This document shows positions 1-10,193 of a stretch of 64,000 bases of DNA, piece by piece (position 1 is the stretch's first letter; each line of letters begins with the position of its first letter). Origin of the DNA: Penicillus capitatus (taxonomy: Eukaryota; Chlorophyta). The position numbers and the translations under genes are program-made. The notes under the pieces were generated by a model that worked only from the letters and a program-made list of their open reading frames with translations, was not told the DNA's origin and did no database searches. The stretch spans positions 186,001-250,000 of the forward strand of contig OZ287709.1 in assembly GCA_965649825.1 (NCBI GenBank), given 5' to 3'.

Positions 1-278
1 GTTCTGAAACGGCAGCAGACGATGGGACGTATGCGATGGCATCGATGTGGCACATGTGGGTGTGTCTCCCACTCTTCCAGTTGGCTTATCTCGCCTCCGC
101 ACTTCCCACCGATATCTAGTGGCGAATGGTGCAATAGACGAGAAGGCAAAGTCATCGTCGCCGCTTTTCATAAGGCCATCATCGAAGAGGTGAAATTGCG
201 TGTCCTTCGCATTGTGCGTGTTTCTATTTGGGGCTTTAGGACGAGCACTGTCCGGATGAGAGTCGTCACGTTGGCAGA

Positions 279-1320
279 ATGGCCAAAGCTGTGGATTTGA
301 GATCGCGACTCCTGGATGCCCTACAGCTTCCCACACTCGTGTTGCCAAAATACTCTCTGGTACATCCATCGAGTGTGGATGAAGAAGATGTGGATGGCTG
401 CTATGTTGACATGCTAAACGACGAAGCGCTGTCGAGTTTTGAACAGAGCCGAGTGGAAGAACAACTGAACAGCAAAAAAGTGTGACTCGTCCATACGGTT
501 GCTGCTTATATAGATCATGGAATGTGTGTCTCCAGCTCATACCCATTCTTCCATGGCTTCAGGTGACAACGGGACGATTGGCCCAGCCAGATATTTTGGA
601 ACTGGCCAGTCAATGTGCCCTGCAGTGTCTCCTGGAGCTACGGCTGCATCTGTGCGACAACGGTGTGGCGTTGGCTGGAGTGCCTTGTCAGAAAAACGAT
701 CCAATTCTGGGACTGGTCATTTCTGCCGCCACTCTTCATCGACTGGTAATACGCCGAAAGGCGATGATGCGACAGGACATCCATTCCTGCAACGTGCTGC
801 TTCACTGTGAGGAAGAAATGACAGCCGCCGTCGGGACATTGCTGGCGGCTTATTACTACTGGTTTGGAATGATCGACGTCGACGAGGCCATCAGCCTTGC
901 CGAGATGGCCCTTACAACCACCATCTCCAAGGTGCAGAATTTTTGGAACAGAGAATGCACGTGTGGGATGGTCTGTGTCTTTAGGATCTGTTGCACGAGG
1001 CGTCTGATTTTCTGTACAGACAAGCGACAGAGAGATCGGAAACGGTTACCGTTTTGTGGCCTTATGGAGGCAACCATGTCCAGGTGGCAGGAGAATTGGT
1101 TGGAGGATGGGATCAGAGAGCGATCTTGCATCAGGCGCCATCGAATTTCTCTCCCTGTTTCAATATCCCTCCAGCTGCGCATTACCTCAGAGTCCGAGGA
1201 CTATCGTCCGGCACCTATCATTACAAATTCATTGTCGACAACCGATGGACGATCGATCGCCGAGCTCCGACAGATGCCGATCGAAGCGGCAACTGGAACA
1301 ATGTCTTGACGGTCAGGTAA
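279..1320 (+). CDS. SEX4/laforin-like glucan phosphatase homologue, apparently catalytically dead
   Basis: A dual-specificity-phosphatase fold is followed by a C-terminal AMPK-type glucan-binding module (CBM48), the order found in plant SEX4/LSF proteins that act on starch phosphate. Exon 1 runs from the ATG at 279 to about 481; an intron of about 32 bases precedes exon 2 at 514; a third exon starts near 987. The phosphatase part reads VTTGRLAQPDILELA then VLLHCEEEMTAAVGTLL, aligned with the family P-loop HC-x5-R: the cysteine is present but the arginine position is alanine and the loop glycines are gone. The glucan module has GGWDQ, YHYKFIVDNRW and GNWNN, all family hallmarks. A stop at 1318-1320 follows the module, although a donor-like gtaagc at the same spot could extend it. 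Role inferred: binds storage glucan as a scaffold, like non-catalytic LSF1. Confidence 0.72.
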
Positions 1321-1529
1321 GCACCACACATTAGGGATGCTCTTTGCAGAGATGTGACAATAGGGAGAGATCTGTGGATCGCAGCCTGTTTCGACAGGAT
1401 CTCTGTCGGTCGTTTGCCGCGTCGATCGCGTTGCGTATCAAACGCACTTCGCGGAATCCGTCGTAGACAACTTACAACTTGCATCTGTCGACTCTTCGGT
1501 TTTGGATCGTTAGGTTCTTTGTGGATCCA

Positions 1530-2875
1530 CTAGGTTTCGTTTTGCTCGTTTTCTGGTGTGTTCAACTTCGGTGCCGCGGTTTTGTGGAGTTCTTTCTCTG
1601 CCACGAACGGGATGTCTGTCACTCTCGTTCCAAATTTAATCAGATCTTCGATCTGCTCAGAAGCGACCCCACTCAATATCTCCGAAACAGAACCGACATA
1701 AACCTCTCTCTCTTCACCTAGTCACATCATATCACACATTACACTTTCTTAAATCACAGCCCAAGGAGTCTGTCCGTCACTTTGGATGGGATGGATCATT
1801 GCGGATGGGTCGTAAAGAGGATCCTGGTCGGGTACGTGTGACGCAGGAAAGGCAGGAGCAGGCCATTCCGTATTCTGCTCAGGCGTTTTGAGGACGGCGA
1901 TGTTCGTTGCCTCGTCAACAGCATAGAGAACAAGTTCAAGATTCTTCGAATCTTCTTGCTGGACCACATAACTGGTGGCACCCTGCAAAGCCATTCGACA
2001 CATCGGTCAACAAATCACTGATATCACACATCAGACTTTGAGTTCGCTGTATGGGACGACCACATGTCCACGGTCTCCCCAGACCACACCCTTCACTTCT
2101 CCCACCTCTTCTGCGGAGATCAGAACGAGCGATCTCGGCTGATACTGTTGGACTTGAACCTAGAAAACGTCACATCATTGATGTGACAGCTCAAGCGTAA
2201 AAGCTACGGTTTCTGTCATAGCAATGGTTGGTCGGTCGACAGGAGGTGGCAGGGCGTCGCCCTCTCGATACATCGCTGCCGATGTCAACAGACACACCAA
2301 CAACAGTATCACCGGCACGAGTTTCTGGATCCGCTTATAGAAAACCTAACCACCTTTATCACTCTCTCTTCCACATCGAAACACAATGATGCACTTTCTG
2401 TAGCCAGGCAAGGAACGGATGTTGCCTTCTTGGTCCCACATCAATGATCATGTGCTTTGGCGTCTCATCTGGCTCCTCGGTGTAGTTGGGAGGGAGAACA
2501 ATGGGCTCGATGACGGATGATCGGCATACGAGGCTGAAAGAACCGGCGAACAGAGGCCTCCCTGTGCCAAGCATACACTCAGTGTCTCGATGACGATGTG
2601 TTGCTGTGTCTACTGCTGATGGGGATCGTGTCTCCACGTTTCCGTAGGGGGGAATCGCGTGGAGGACAGCTGTTGGGTAAAGGAACGTCGATGCTGGGCA
2701 GTGCAGGCAACAACCGCATCCCCAACCTGACGGGCAGCGACATCGGAATCATGAAACCGTCATCATCGTCGCGAAATGCGCATAGCAATTTGTCGCGCAA
2801 ACTTTGCCAGTTATTTAGCTCTCTGCACGCATTCCGATCGTCCTCGTTTTGATGGTTCGGTGCCTCGTCTGTCAA
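1530..2875 (-). CDS. Single-pass type II membrane protein with weak HtrA-like lumenal domain
   Basis: Exons read on the minus strand: an N-terminal acidic/basic region from an ATG at 2875, an exon ending near 2395 (FLAWLQK), then a positively charged stretch and one hydrophobic span (LVPVILLLVCLL) around 2320, then VKGVVWGDRGHVVVPYSEL, NIAVLKTPEQ, and a final exon VGSVSEILSGVASEQIEDL closing at a TAG at 1530-1532. Introns at about 2163-2210 and 1985-2040 have good GT-AG borders. GVVWGDRGHVVVP and VDEATNIAVLKT resemble the first barrel of HtrA/DegP proteases (GVIWDKDGHIVTNYHV; DIAVLKI), but the catalytic His position is not His and no GNSGGP motif follows. It may be a degenerate protease-fold protein or an unrelated family. 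The junction between the 2875-start exon and the next is not settled. The 3' end converges on the SEX4-like gene. Confidence 0.45.
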
Positions 2876-3845
2876 ACACGCCTTCGTTTTGTACAGCTTC
2901 CCATGTACAGGAGTCCGGGAATCGACGCATCACATTCGGTCACACCAAACCAGGGACCGCTGCTCCGCGCTCGGGCGCCCAAAAAGACACGTAATGCTCC
3001 GCTGGCTGCGTTTTGTCACTGAGGAGAGAGCGATGTCAGAAAGACACTGGCCGAAATCGTCCGGCACGATTTTTTTGAGGAAAGACCCATGTGGCCATTC
3101 ACGTGTTATGCCCCTCATGGATTATGGATGACGGACGTGGGCATGGACAAGTCGTTTGAAGAGCTGCGTTATATTGAGCTTCGTGCGCTCAAAGTGGAAA
3201 GACAAAATATGGCACACGTTCTGGCTCGAACGCATGAAATGCTGGAAGAAGCGCGTACCAGTATGCAAATCTATTATCACGCTGTCAGGCGTTTCTCACT
3301 CTTTTTATGCATTCCTCACTCTTGGTGTGATCTTCAGAAGTGTGGAATGGTTAGCGGAAATGCGGGGAGTCAGTTTTTCTTCAGGCGAAATCGCGGAGGA
3401 GGCAACGCTGGATTCGGAACATCCGATCCCTATCAAGGCAACTACGGTTGGCCACCTCTTCGACCTTTCAACCCTCTCACTCTTCTCACACATTCTATTT
3501 CGCAGGACCTGGTTCACCAGTCGTCGAGCTGCCCAACTCTTCTGTACATAAATCCAGCAACGATCTGCCGCCCGCCTTTACTTTTGACCACATGGATTTC
3601 CCACAGCTGACGACAGCTCCGAATGGATCAGCGACGTTGCCTCGGCGATTAACGCCGTTGCAGGACATCGTTCCGTCAGAAGAATGCACCAATCCTCCAG
3701 TCGAGGCCGAAATAGAAGAAGATCAAGAGAACCCTTGGCTCGCCGCCGAGTTCACTTATGTAAGATTGAATCCCTCGGCTCGCCGTTTGTCAGGACTGTC
3801 GTTTTCTAGATTCCTGAAACTGCACCGCCGGACAAGTACATTTGA
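2852..3845 (+). CDS. Nup42/NUPL2-like nucleoporin
   Basis: Reading from an ATG at 2852 and removing an intron of about 33 bases near 2987-3019 gives TLAEIVRHDFFEERPMWPF, TCYAPHG and DKSFEELRYIEL, the conserved segment of Nup42-type proteins (RPxWPxScYxP ... SFEELR). A helical/coiled segment (VERQNMAHVLARTHEMLEEA) follows; further exons from about 3510 are Pro/Asn-rich, and the last exon closes with EFTY-IPETAPPDKYI and a TGA at 3843-3845, like the C-terminal FxxGxIPxxPP motif through which Nup42 contacts Gle1. I see no CCCH zinc finger at the N-terminus, which many homologues have. Expected role: cytoplasmic face of the nuclear pore, mRNA export. The start overlaps the first exon of the minus-strand gene at 2875, so one of the two starts may be wrong. 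Confidence 0.5.
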
Positions 3846-3889
3846 TCGATCTGTAAAATGCGCTTTATTATCGCGAGGGTTTCCGGATC

Positions 3890-6800
3890 ATGCGCAAAGC
3901 CTGGCGTCATGCCACGTCAAGCGGCCCTGTCTTATGCCCTGCCGTCCGATCTTCTCTCAGAACGCTTTTTACAGCGCCGCCGACGATGAATCTATCGAAT
4001 TCGAGTTTTATGGTGTGGGGTGCCGGAACCGACGTTGGGAAAACGTTGATCTGTGCCGCTTACGCCTACTATGCCAAAAAATTCGAGGTCCTCCTATCCG
4101 CCCGCTCTTTTCTCCCTCTATCCTGCTGACAGAGGAGGCTGCGCTACATCAAACCGGTGCAAACGGGCTTCCCCGAATCGAGCGACGCTGCATTTGTGGT
4201 AAGGGATGTTACATTACATGACACGGGTAGGTAGATAGGGTCATAACGTTCATCTCGTTGAGCAGTTCGGGAAAGGAGTTACGTTTTGGGATCAAGCAAC
4301 ATTCGGGGGCGAATTTCATACATTGCCGTTTTTTACGGCCTGCGTTTGGCTTTGTGCTTGACTCGTGGCTTTTTCGTCGCATATTCAGACGGACTAGTGA
4401 CGCTTGGATAGACAGGAAGGAACCAGTTCGATCTGTAGTTCGCGGCTTCTTCATCTTCACTACTACTCTCTTTGTCTTCCGGATCTACGCCGCACCAGCG
4501 CGGGAGAGGTGTCTCGTTCGAAAGTGGTTCTTCCGCCACTGTGGGTAATGTACTGGGCGGCGGCGTACTGGACGATCTTGACGTGCCAGATGCAACGATT
4601 GGCCTTTGTCTGTTCAGCATACGATGCGTCTTGGAACTGCTTCCTATGCTGAAAACGTTGGCTGTGCTGGAACAGCTGAGCGCATTGCTCTGATGACTGG
4701 CGTCACTGGGCAGTGGACTGGGTGGTACGCTGGGCGCTGTCCAGAGCGCCGAACTGCTTTCCGTGTTGGAAAGTACGAGCGCATTGCTCTGATGACTGGC
4801 GTCACTGGGCAGTGGACTGGGCGCCGTCCAGAGCTCCGAGTTGCTCCCTGTGCTGAAGACGTTGGCTGTGCTGGAACATGTAAGTGCATTGCTCTGATGA
4901 CTGGCGTCACTGGGCGGTGCACTGGGCACTTTTGAGAGCTCTGTTCGCCCGTCGACCTCCATTTCGATCGAAGGCGGCGGGTTCATCGAAGGTGAAGGCT
5001 TTTGAAATCGAGTCCTCTGACCAGGACGTCGTCTGTGTCTGCGATCCAAGCATTTTCCCGACGTAAAATGGCAGACATCTGGCGGTCGATCCGGCATCGA
5101 TTGAGAGGGGCACGTGGCTGGTTGTGGTTTCGTCGGTCGCGTCGAAGGAAGGTTGTCGTGACATATCGGTCGCGTCGAAAGAAGGTTGTTGTGCCATATC
5201 GGTTGCGGAGGTGTCGGGTACGGCGACATGGACAATGAAACGCTCGCCGCATCCTCCCGCATGTCTTCGTTCGAAGACATATCCGTATCCACTAACGGCG
5301 TCAGTATGCTGGTCGGTGTCATCGTGTCGTTCGTCGGCGCCATCTCTGCCGTGCGCTTTGCAGAAGGGAGCATTCGTTTGAACGTTCTGGCTCGAGACAG
5401 GAGGGGGTCTTGTTTTTCGCGTGGTCTTTCCCATTTGCCGTCTTCCGTATAGACCAACGCGACGTCGGGAATTGTCACCATTTCCCGCTTCTTTGGCATC
5501 CCCTGCCTTTTCAGCTCTCTCTGCACCACAGCTGAGATCCTCTGCATCGCCGTAGCTTCTCTCGACTGCCGAAGCGCTGCATCCCGCTCATCATCTTTGC
5601 TCTCCGCAAAAGAATGATGGCCGTCGGCATACCCTAGAGACCATTTCCGATCCGGATCTATGGAGGATGCGAGGACGGACCTAGAACAGAGATCTCCGGT
5701 GGTTTCTCGACATACGACGAAGCAATGAAGTCATCGTCACCTGGGAAGAGACAACAGTCTGCTAGTCCTACATGACGTAAAGCGCTCACCTAACCCCAAG
5801 TCACGTGGCGTAAGGCTTACCGATGACGTGTTGTGGCTTTTTGGCAAATAACTGAGCGCCGGGCTTGATAGAAGGACGCGTTTGCGACATATTGTTTACG
5901 CTGCCAATGCTCGTTGCATTGAAAACGCGCAAATGCCAAACGGCATGACGAAACGAGCGAATAAACGAAAGAGTACTGCCGTTTTGACGCTAAAGATAGT
6001 CGCACCGCGTATCCGTTTGGATGCGACGTCTTCGACGAACTCGCATGCGAGACATCTAACGCGATCTTGGTTGCGGAATTGAAGATCTCGTTGATGTTTG
6101 TAGGCTTCCAAGGGCAAAGGAGTGGAGTTCCTGGGTGAACATGCCAGAAAAGCACATCCAAAGTTTGTTTCCAGAAAAGGTGACAGTCATGTCCACTGTC
6201 ACACGCTCTTTGCCTGGAAAACGGCGTGCAGTCCACATCTTGCCGTGCAGAAAGAGGGTCGGAATCATGGGACTGTTTGGAAGAAAGCATGCGATGTCGT
6301 GTAGGAAGAGGTATTACGGACGGGGCCCTGATCTCTGCTCTTGGCAATCTGCTATTCGATAAAGATATCTCACACATGACACTTGTCGAAACGGCAGGCG
6401 GTGTTGCCTCGCCAGCGCCGTCAGGAATGCTGCAGGTCAGAGAGATGATCACAGGGTTGTCATTTCTGTATGTAAAGTGTGATTAGTGTGATGTCTACCG
6501 AGCAGTGCGTATGCCTTCTGTCCTGGTCGGCGATGCCACACTGGGAGGCATTTCGCATACATTGTGTGCCTACGACAGTCTGATTATGAGAGGCTACGAG
6601 ATCTCGGCCATTCCTATCTTCATGGATGATGATCTGGACAACGCCGATTATCTCGATCATCTGACGAAGCGGCTGGTCCACTGGCAAGGTTTCCAGAGAG
6701 CATTCGTCATTCCTTTCCCTAAGCTTCCAAAAAGTAAACACCGATGCTGGTGGCACGGAGATGACGCTGAGATGTGTGTCTGCTAAGACAAAAGTGCGAA

Positions 6801-8899
6801 AGATCTGACGCAGTGGTTTGAGAAGTGTGAGAAGGCTGTGGATTCATTGGATGCGTTTCTGTGGGATACCTCGCGTCGCAGATTTCGGAAACTCGCCACG
6901 ATGGCAGACATCGCAGAGAGGCATTACTGGTGGCCCTTTACGCAGCACAAGAGATTTCCTAAAGACCGCATCACCGTCGTCGATTCTCGACAGGGCCTCT
7001 TTCTGAAATCTTTTAGAAATCAGGTCCCTTCTGACGACGATACCGGACTGAAAACCGATGGCGAGATCCGGCCTCTCTTTGACGCGTGCTGCAGCTGGTG
7101 GACGCAGGTCACTCATTGGAAAGAGTGAGAACGTGTGTATGTGTGATGACAGGGAGCGGAGAGCACGGTAGAGTTCGATCTGCACAGCGAATTGGTACGG
7201 GCGCTGTCGTTCGGAGCTGGGCGATTTGGACACGTCCTCTTTCCAGAAGTGGCCCACGAACCGGTTACGCGTCTCACACAGAAGCTCCTCCAGACCGTTG
7301 GTACAGCCACGTTGAGATGTGTGACTAAAAGAGTGAGCAAATGCCTTCGCAGGAACTGGATGGGCATCCCGTGTGTTCTTCAGCGACGATGGATCGACGG
7401 CAGTCGAAGTCGCACTCAAAATGGCGTTTGGCAAGTACAGGATGGACAACAAGAAAGATCTCTTCGAGAACGATCAGCTCTATGTACGCGAGAGGATCGC
7501 TCAGTCCATCTCATACGTTATCCTGCCGTTAGGTGCTTGGGTTCTCCAATTCTTACCATGGAGATACCCTGGGTTCCATGGAGGCATCGCCAGAGAGCAT
7601 CTTCAATCGACAGGTCTCTTGGTATCGTTCCATGACGAAATGCATTGAGCCGCCGACCCTTATCTACCACAAGGGCGAATGGAAGATCCGGGTTCCGGAG
7701 ACGTGGCCGGAAGAGATCGTACGTGAGATGTGCCGTTGGAAAGTGGGCAACTGGGAATCCTATCATACCATTCAGCACGACAGCGTCGAGTGAGTAGTCA
7801 CTTCATCCATACAACGGAGCATGGCGTTGTACTTAGTGAACAGAATTACTTTGACTGCTGCGAGTTCTATGTGAATACCTTCATCGATGAATGTCAGGAA
7901 CAGCATCCGATCAGCGATGGACGACACATGATTGGTGCGTGCATCTTGGAACCCGTTATCCAGGCTGCTGGTGGTATGGTGATGATCGAACCGTGGTTTC
8001 AACGTGTCGTTCATCGAGTAAAGAAGATTCTAACCTCGGCAAGGGGAAACAAGAGATGTATGTGGTTCGGTAGATCTGTCAGCAGAGAGATATCCCGGTC
8101 ATTGTGGATGAAGTCTTTACCGGTTTCTGGCGATTGGGGTACATTTCGGGAGCCAAGATGCTCGGCATCATGCCAGACATCGCCTGTTATGGAAAGCTCA
8201 TTACGGGAGGGATGGTGACGCTCGGTGTGACGTTGGCATCGGAAGACGTGTTCGATGCTTTTGAAGGCGATGGAAAAGTGAGAGCTCTCGCCTCTCTGTT
8301 AAAGTCAGTAGGCATCTCACTTTAAATGGCCACAGGAGAAGGCGCTGCTCCATGGCCACTCATACACTGCCAATCCTGCCGCCTGTTGCGCAGCGATCAC
8401 GGCGATCAATATCTTCCATACCAAAAGATTCAACCCGAATCTGAGAAACGAGGAAGACACGTTTGAAAAGCAGCAGCTCCCGGTCGCCTTTCCCAAGGAG
8501 CCCAAATTGCAGCCGCAGGAATGCATGCTGGTCAATCTGTGGGACCGCGCAAAGGTCGATGCACTCTCACACCTGTCCTGCATCGAAGGCCTCGTTTCAA
8601 TCGGAACCGTCCTCGCTGTCACACTCAAAGTGCCTCCTGCGATTTCTTATGCGTTTGGTAAAAGAGATGGCACTGTGCAGACGGAAGGGGAGAAGGGATA
8701 CGGCTCCGGTGCTTCGGTGGATGTGGTCATGGCGCTCAGGGAAAGAGGCATCTACACCCGTCCCTTAGGCAACGTTGTCTACATCATGGTGGCACCCAAT
8801 ACGCCACGCGAGACGTGCGATTGGCTGATTCAGACACTCGTGGATGTCATTGTAAAAAGCACGTCCAGGGAACAGACCGACATCAGTGTCTCTCCCTAA
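3890..8899 (+). CDS. BIO3-BIO1: Bifunctional dethiobiotin synthetase / 7,8-diaminopelargonate aminotransferase (BioD-BioA fusion)
   Basis: Catalyses two consecutive steps of biotin synthesis: transamination of KAPA to DAPA, then ATP-dependent closure to dethiobiotin. The N-terminus (MRKAWRHATSS..., Arg-rich, no acid) looks like a mitochondrial presequence. The BioD part has the P-loop GAGTDVGKT, RYIKPVQTGFPESSDAAFV, HTLFAWKTACSPHLA and VETAGGVASPAPSG. The BioA part has YWWPFTQHK, FDACCSWWTQ, RFGHVLFPE, FFSDDGSTAVEVALK, NSYHGDTLGSMEA, DEVFTGFWRLG, the PLP lysine in GKLITGG, and RPLGNVVYIM near the end. Exons 1-3 are 3890-4087, 4133-4198 and 6104-6257; the intron 4199-6103 is about 1.9 kb and contains a gene on the other strand, while the other introns are mostly around 50 bases. 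The domain order matches plant and oomycete fusions. Confidence 0.93.
4333..5734 (-). CDS. Nested gene of unknown function, Ser/Pro-rich with internal repeats
   Basis: Lies wholly inside the 1.9-kb intron of the biotin gene, on the opposite strand. I start it at the ATG at 5734; a 58-base gtatgt...tag intron (5658-5715) joins it to a 1.3-kb exon ending at 4333. The N-terminal 100 residues are charged and probably folded (GYADGHHSFAESKDDERDA, RISAVVQRELKRQG, VALVYTEDGKWERP); the rest is disordered, rich in Ser, Thr and Pro, with three copies of a 33-35-residue unit containing LPSDASHQSNAL and STANVFS. The C-terminus is basic (KKPRVKHKAKRRP), a possible nuclear signal. I recognise no family. 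An uninterrupted frame of more than 400 codons in a genome full of stops argues it is real. Confidence 0.6.
4682..4925. repeat. Minisatellite-like tandem repeat, about 100-base period, three copies
   Basis: The segment beginning gcattgctctgatgactgg recurs at about 4682, 4781 and 4885, with partly conserved spacers. It lies inside the long exon of the nested minus-strand gene and the frame is kept across copies, so it encodes the repeated DASHQSNAL units. Confidence 0.8.
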
Positions 8900-10193
8900 A
8901 CGGTTGGAAAATGTCGAATGTGTGACGTCACTCTCTTTGTGAATCGAAGCAAAAAGGACTTTATCTGGATTATTTACTTATGCTAGGTTTCTGTGGGCAT
9001 AAGGAGTGACAATCCCTCCCCTTCAAATCCGATCGCATCAGAGTCACCCATCTCCATGTCGTACTCACTCTATTGCTTTTTCTTCGAGCCAGTAACCCTC
9101 CCGTCTCTGCATCCACCAGATGGGTTGCCATGCCTTTGCTAAAAAGGGCAATCATCTGACGTTATGTTATTTTTGAAATCGCACCTGCAGCGATCTTCGA
9201 AAACAAGAAGCCAGATACGATGTGGGCGCTAGAGTGTGATGTGACATGCCGAATGCCGTGGTAAGGCAAATTGATCGGATTCTCTCGATGGGCGACGTCG
9301 CGATACATCATCATGTGAAAACACCTTTGCCAAGAACATAGGTCTTCCCATCTAACACCGCATTCCATCATACAAGTTCTATCGATCACAAGACGGGTCA
9401 AATCATTCCATTGCCATGTCCTTTTCCGAACAGCTGTTCTTATCTCAATGCAGAAAGAAGCCTCTCTGACAAACATCGATACAAGGTCAAGAGTTGCCTG
9501 TCCATAGAACGGCGTTGTGAGTTTGATGGGACGGCGTCATGTGTTTTACTTCTCTCTGTTACCCTCCCGTGTCAAAGAAGTGCGGTCGCACTTCAATCGT
9601 AACGAAGACAAATCGCTTTCCAAGCACTCTATCTACTTGTTCGCGCGCGCCTTCTTCTTCGATGTCCTCGCAAGAGCTGGAAGACCTATCGCGAAGATCC
9701 ACACCGACTGGTTGTCCATCTCTGTTGCCAAATTGATCACGGACGATAAGAATGGTGGAGTGCGTGTCAGGAACAAAGACGCTTTCTATAAACTGCAGGG
9801 TAGGAATGCAGGTTCTGGCGACAAACCAACAGATTCATCGAAAAGAGTAGCGAGTGCATAATGCCTTACGATACCTCTCGAGAGACGATCGCCAGAGTCA
9901 GGGCAGAGAAACGTGTGGCGTCATCTCGTCATACTAGCTCGTTTCATACAGAGACATGCTTCTTGTGTAGCTCGGCTCCTTCTCCTTCTGTGCATAAAAC
10001 GGACAGTTGGCAGCCTTCGATCTTAGTCGAATACCCTCATAATTTATGATAATTGCGTCGTGAACCTGCTTGATGACGACCAAAAACGTGTGGAGCGGGA
10101 GCACCAGCACCAGCGGATTGAGGCTGACTCTACCCTAGACAGCACAAAGCGACACCTCAAGTACAAACCACGCATTTGTCTGAACAGAGAAAA
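8900..10193. other. Intergenic region; upstream flank of transporter A, with dispersed duplicated sequence
   Basis: No gene recognised with confidence. A 104-codon minus-strand frame at 9162-9476 has no family resemblance I know. From about 9480 to 9990 the sequence closely resembles 47,760-48,370 upstream of transporter C (both carry aacggcgttgt ... gggacggcgtcatgtgtttt). From about 10,003 it instead matches the flank of transporter D at 50,940 onward. The region is therefore a mosaic of repeated promoter-side sequence. Confidence 0.6.

Noticed and set aside
1-278. Plus ORF starting at 22 as a 5' exon of the first gene
   Set aside because: Composition is not protein-like, it ends at 300 in a different frame, and the conserved product starts at the ATG at 279.
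566-589. A 24-base GT-AG intron in the SEX4-like gene (gtgacaacgg...cccag)
   Set aside because: The frame is open through it and reads PWLQVTTGRLAQPDILELA, which fits the phosphatase fold, so no intron is needed.
4682-4925. CRISPR-like array
   Set aside because: Only three units with a period of about 100 bases, inside a coding frame, in a eukaryotic genome; it is a coding minisatellite.
5658-5680. A 23-base micro-intron in the nested gene
   Set aside because: A normal 58-base intron with a gtatgt donor (5658-5715) joins a start codon to the same exon in frame, so an ultra-short intron class is not required.
5817-6452. A 211-codon minus-strand ORF
   Set aside because: It runs antisense across the conserved BioD exons (HTLFAWKTACSPHLA; VETAGGVASPAPSG) and has no family resemblance; treated as a shadow.
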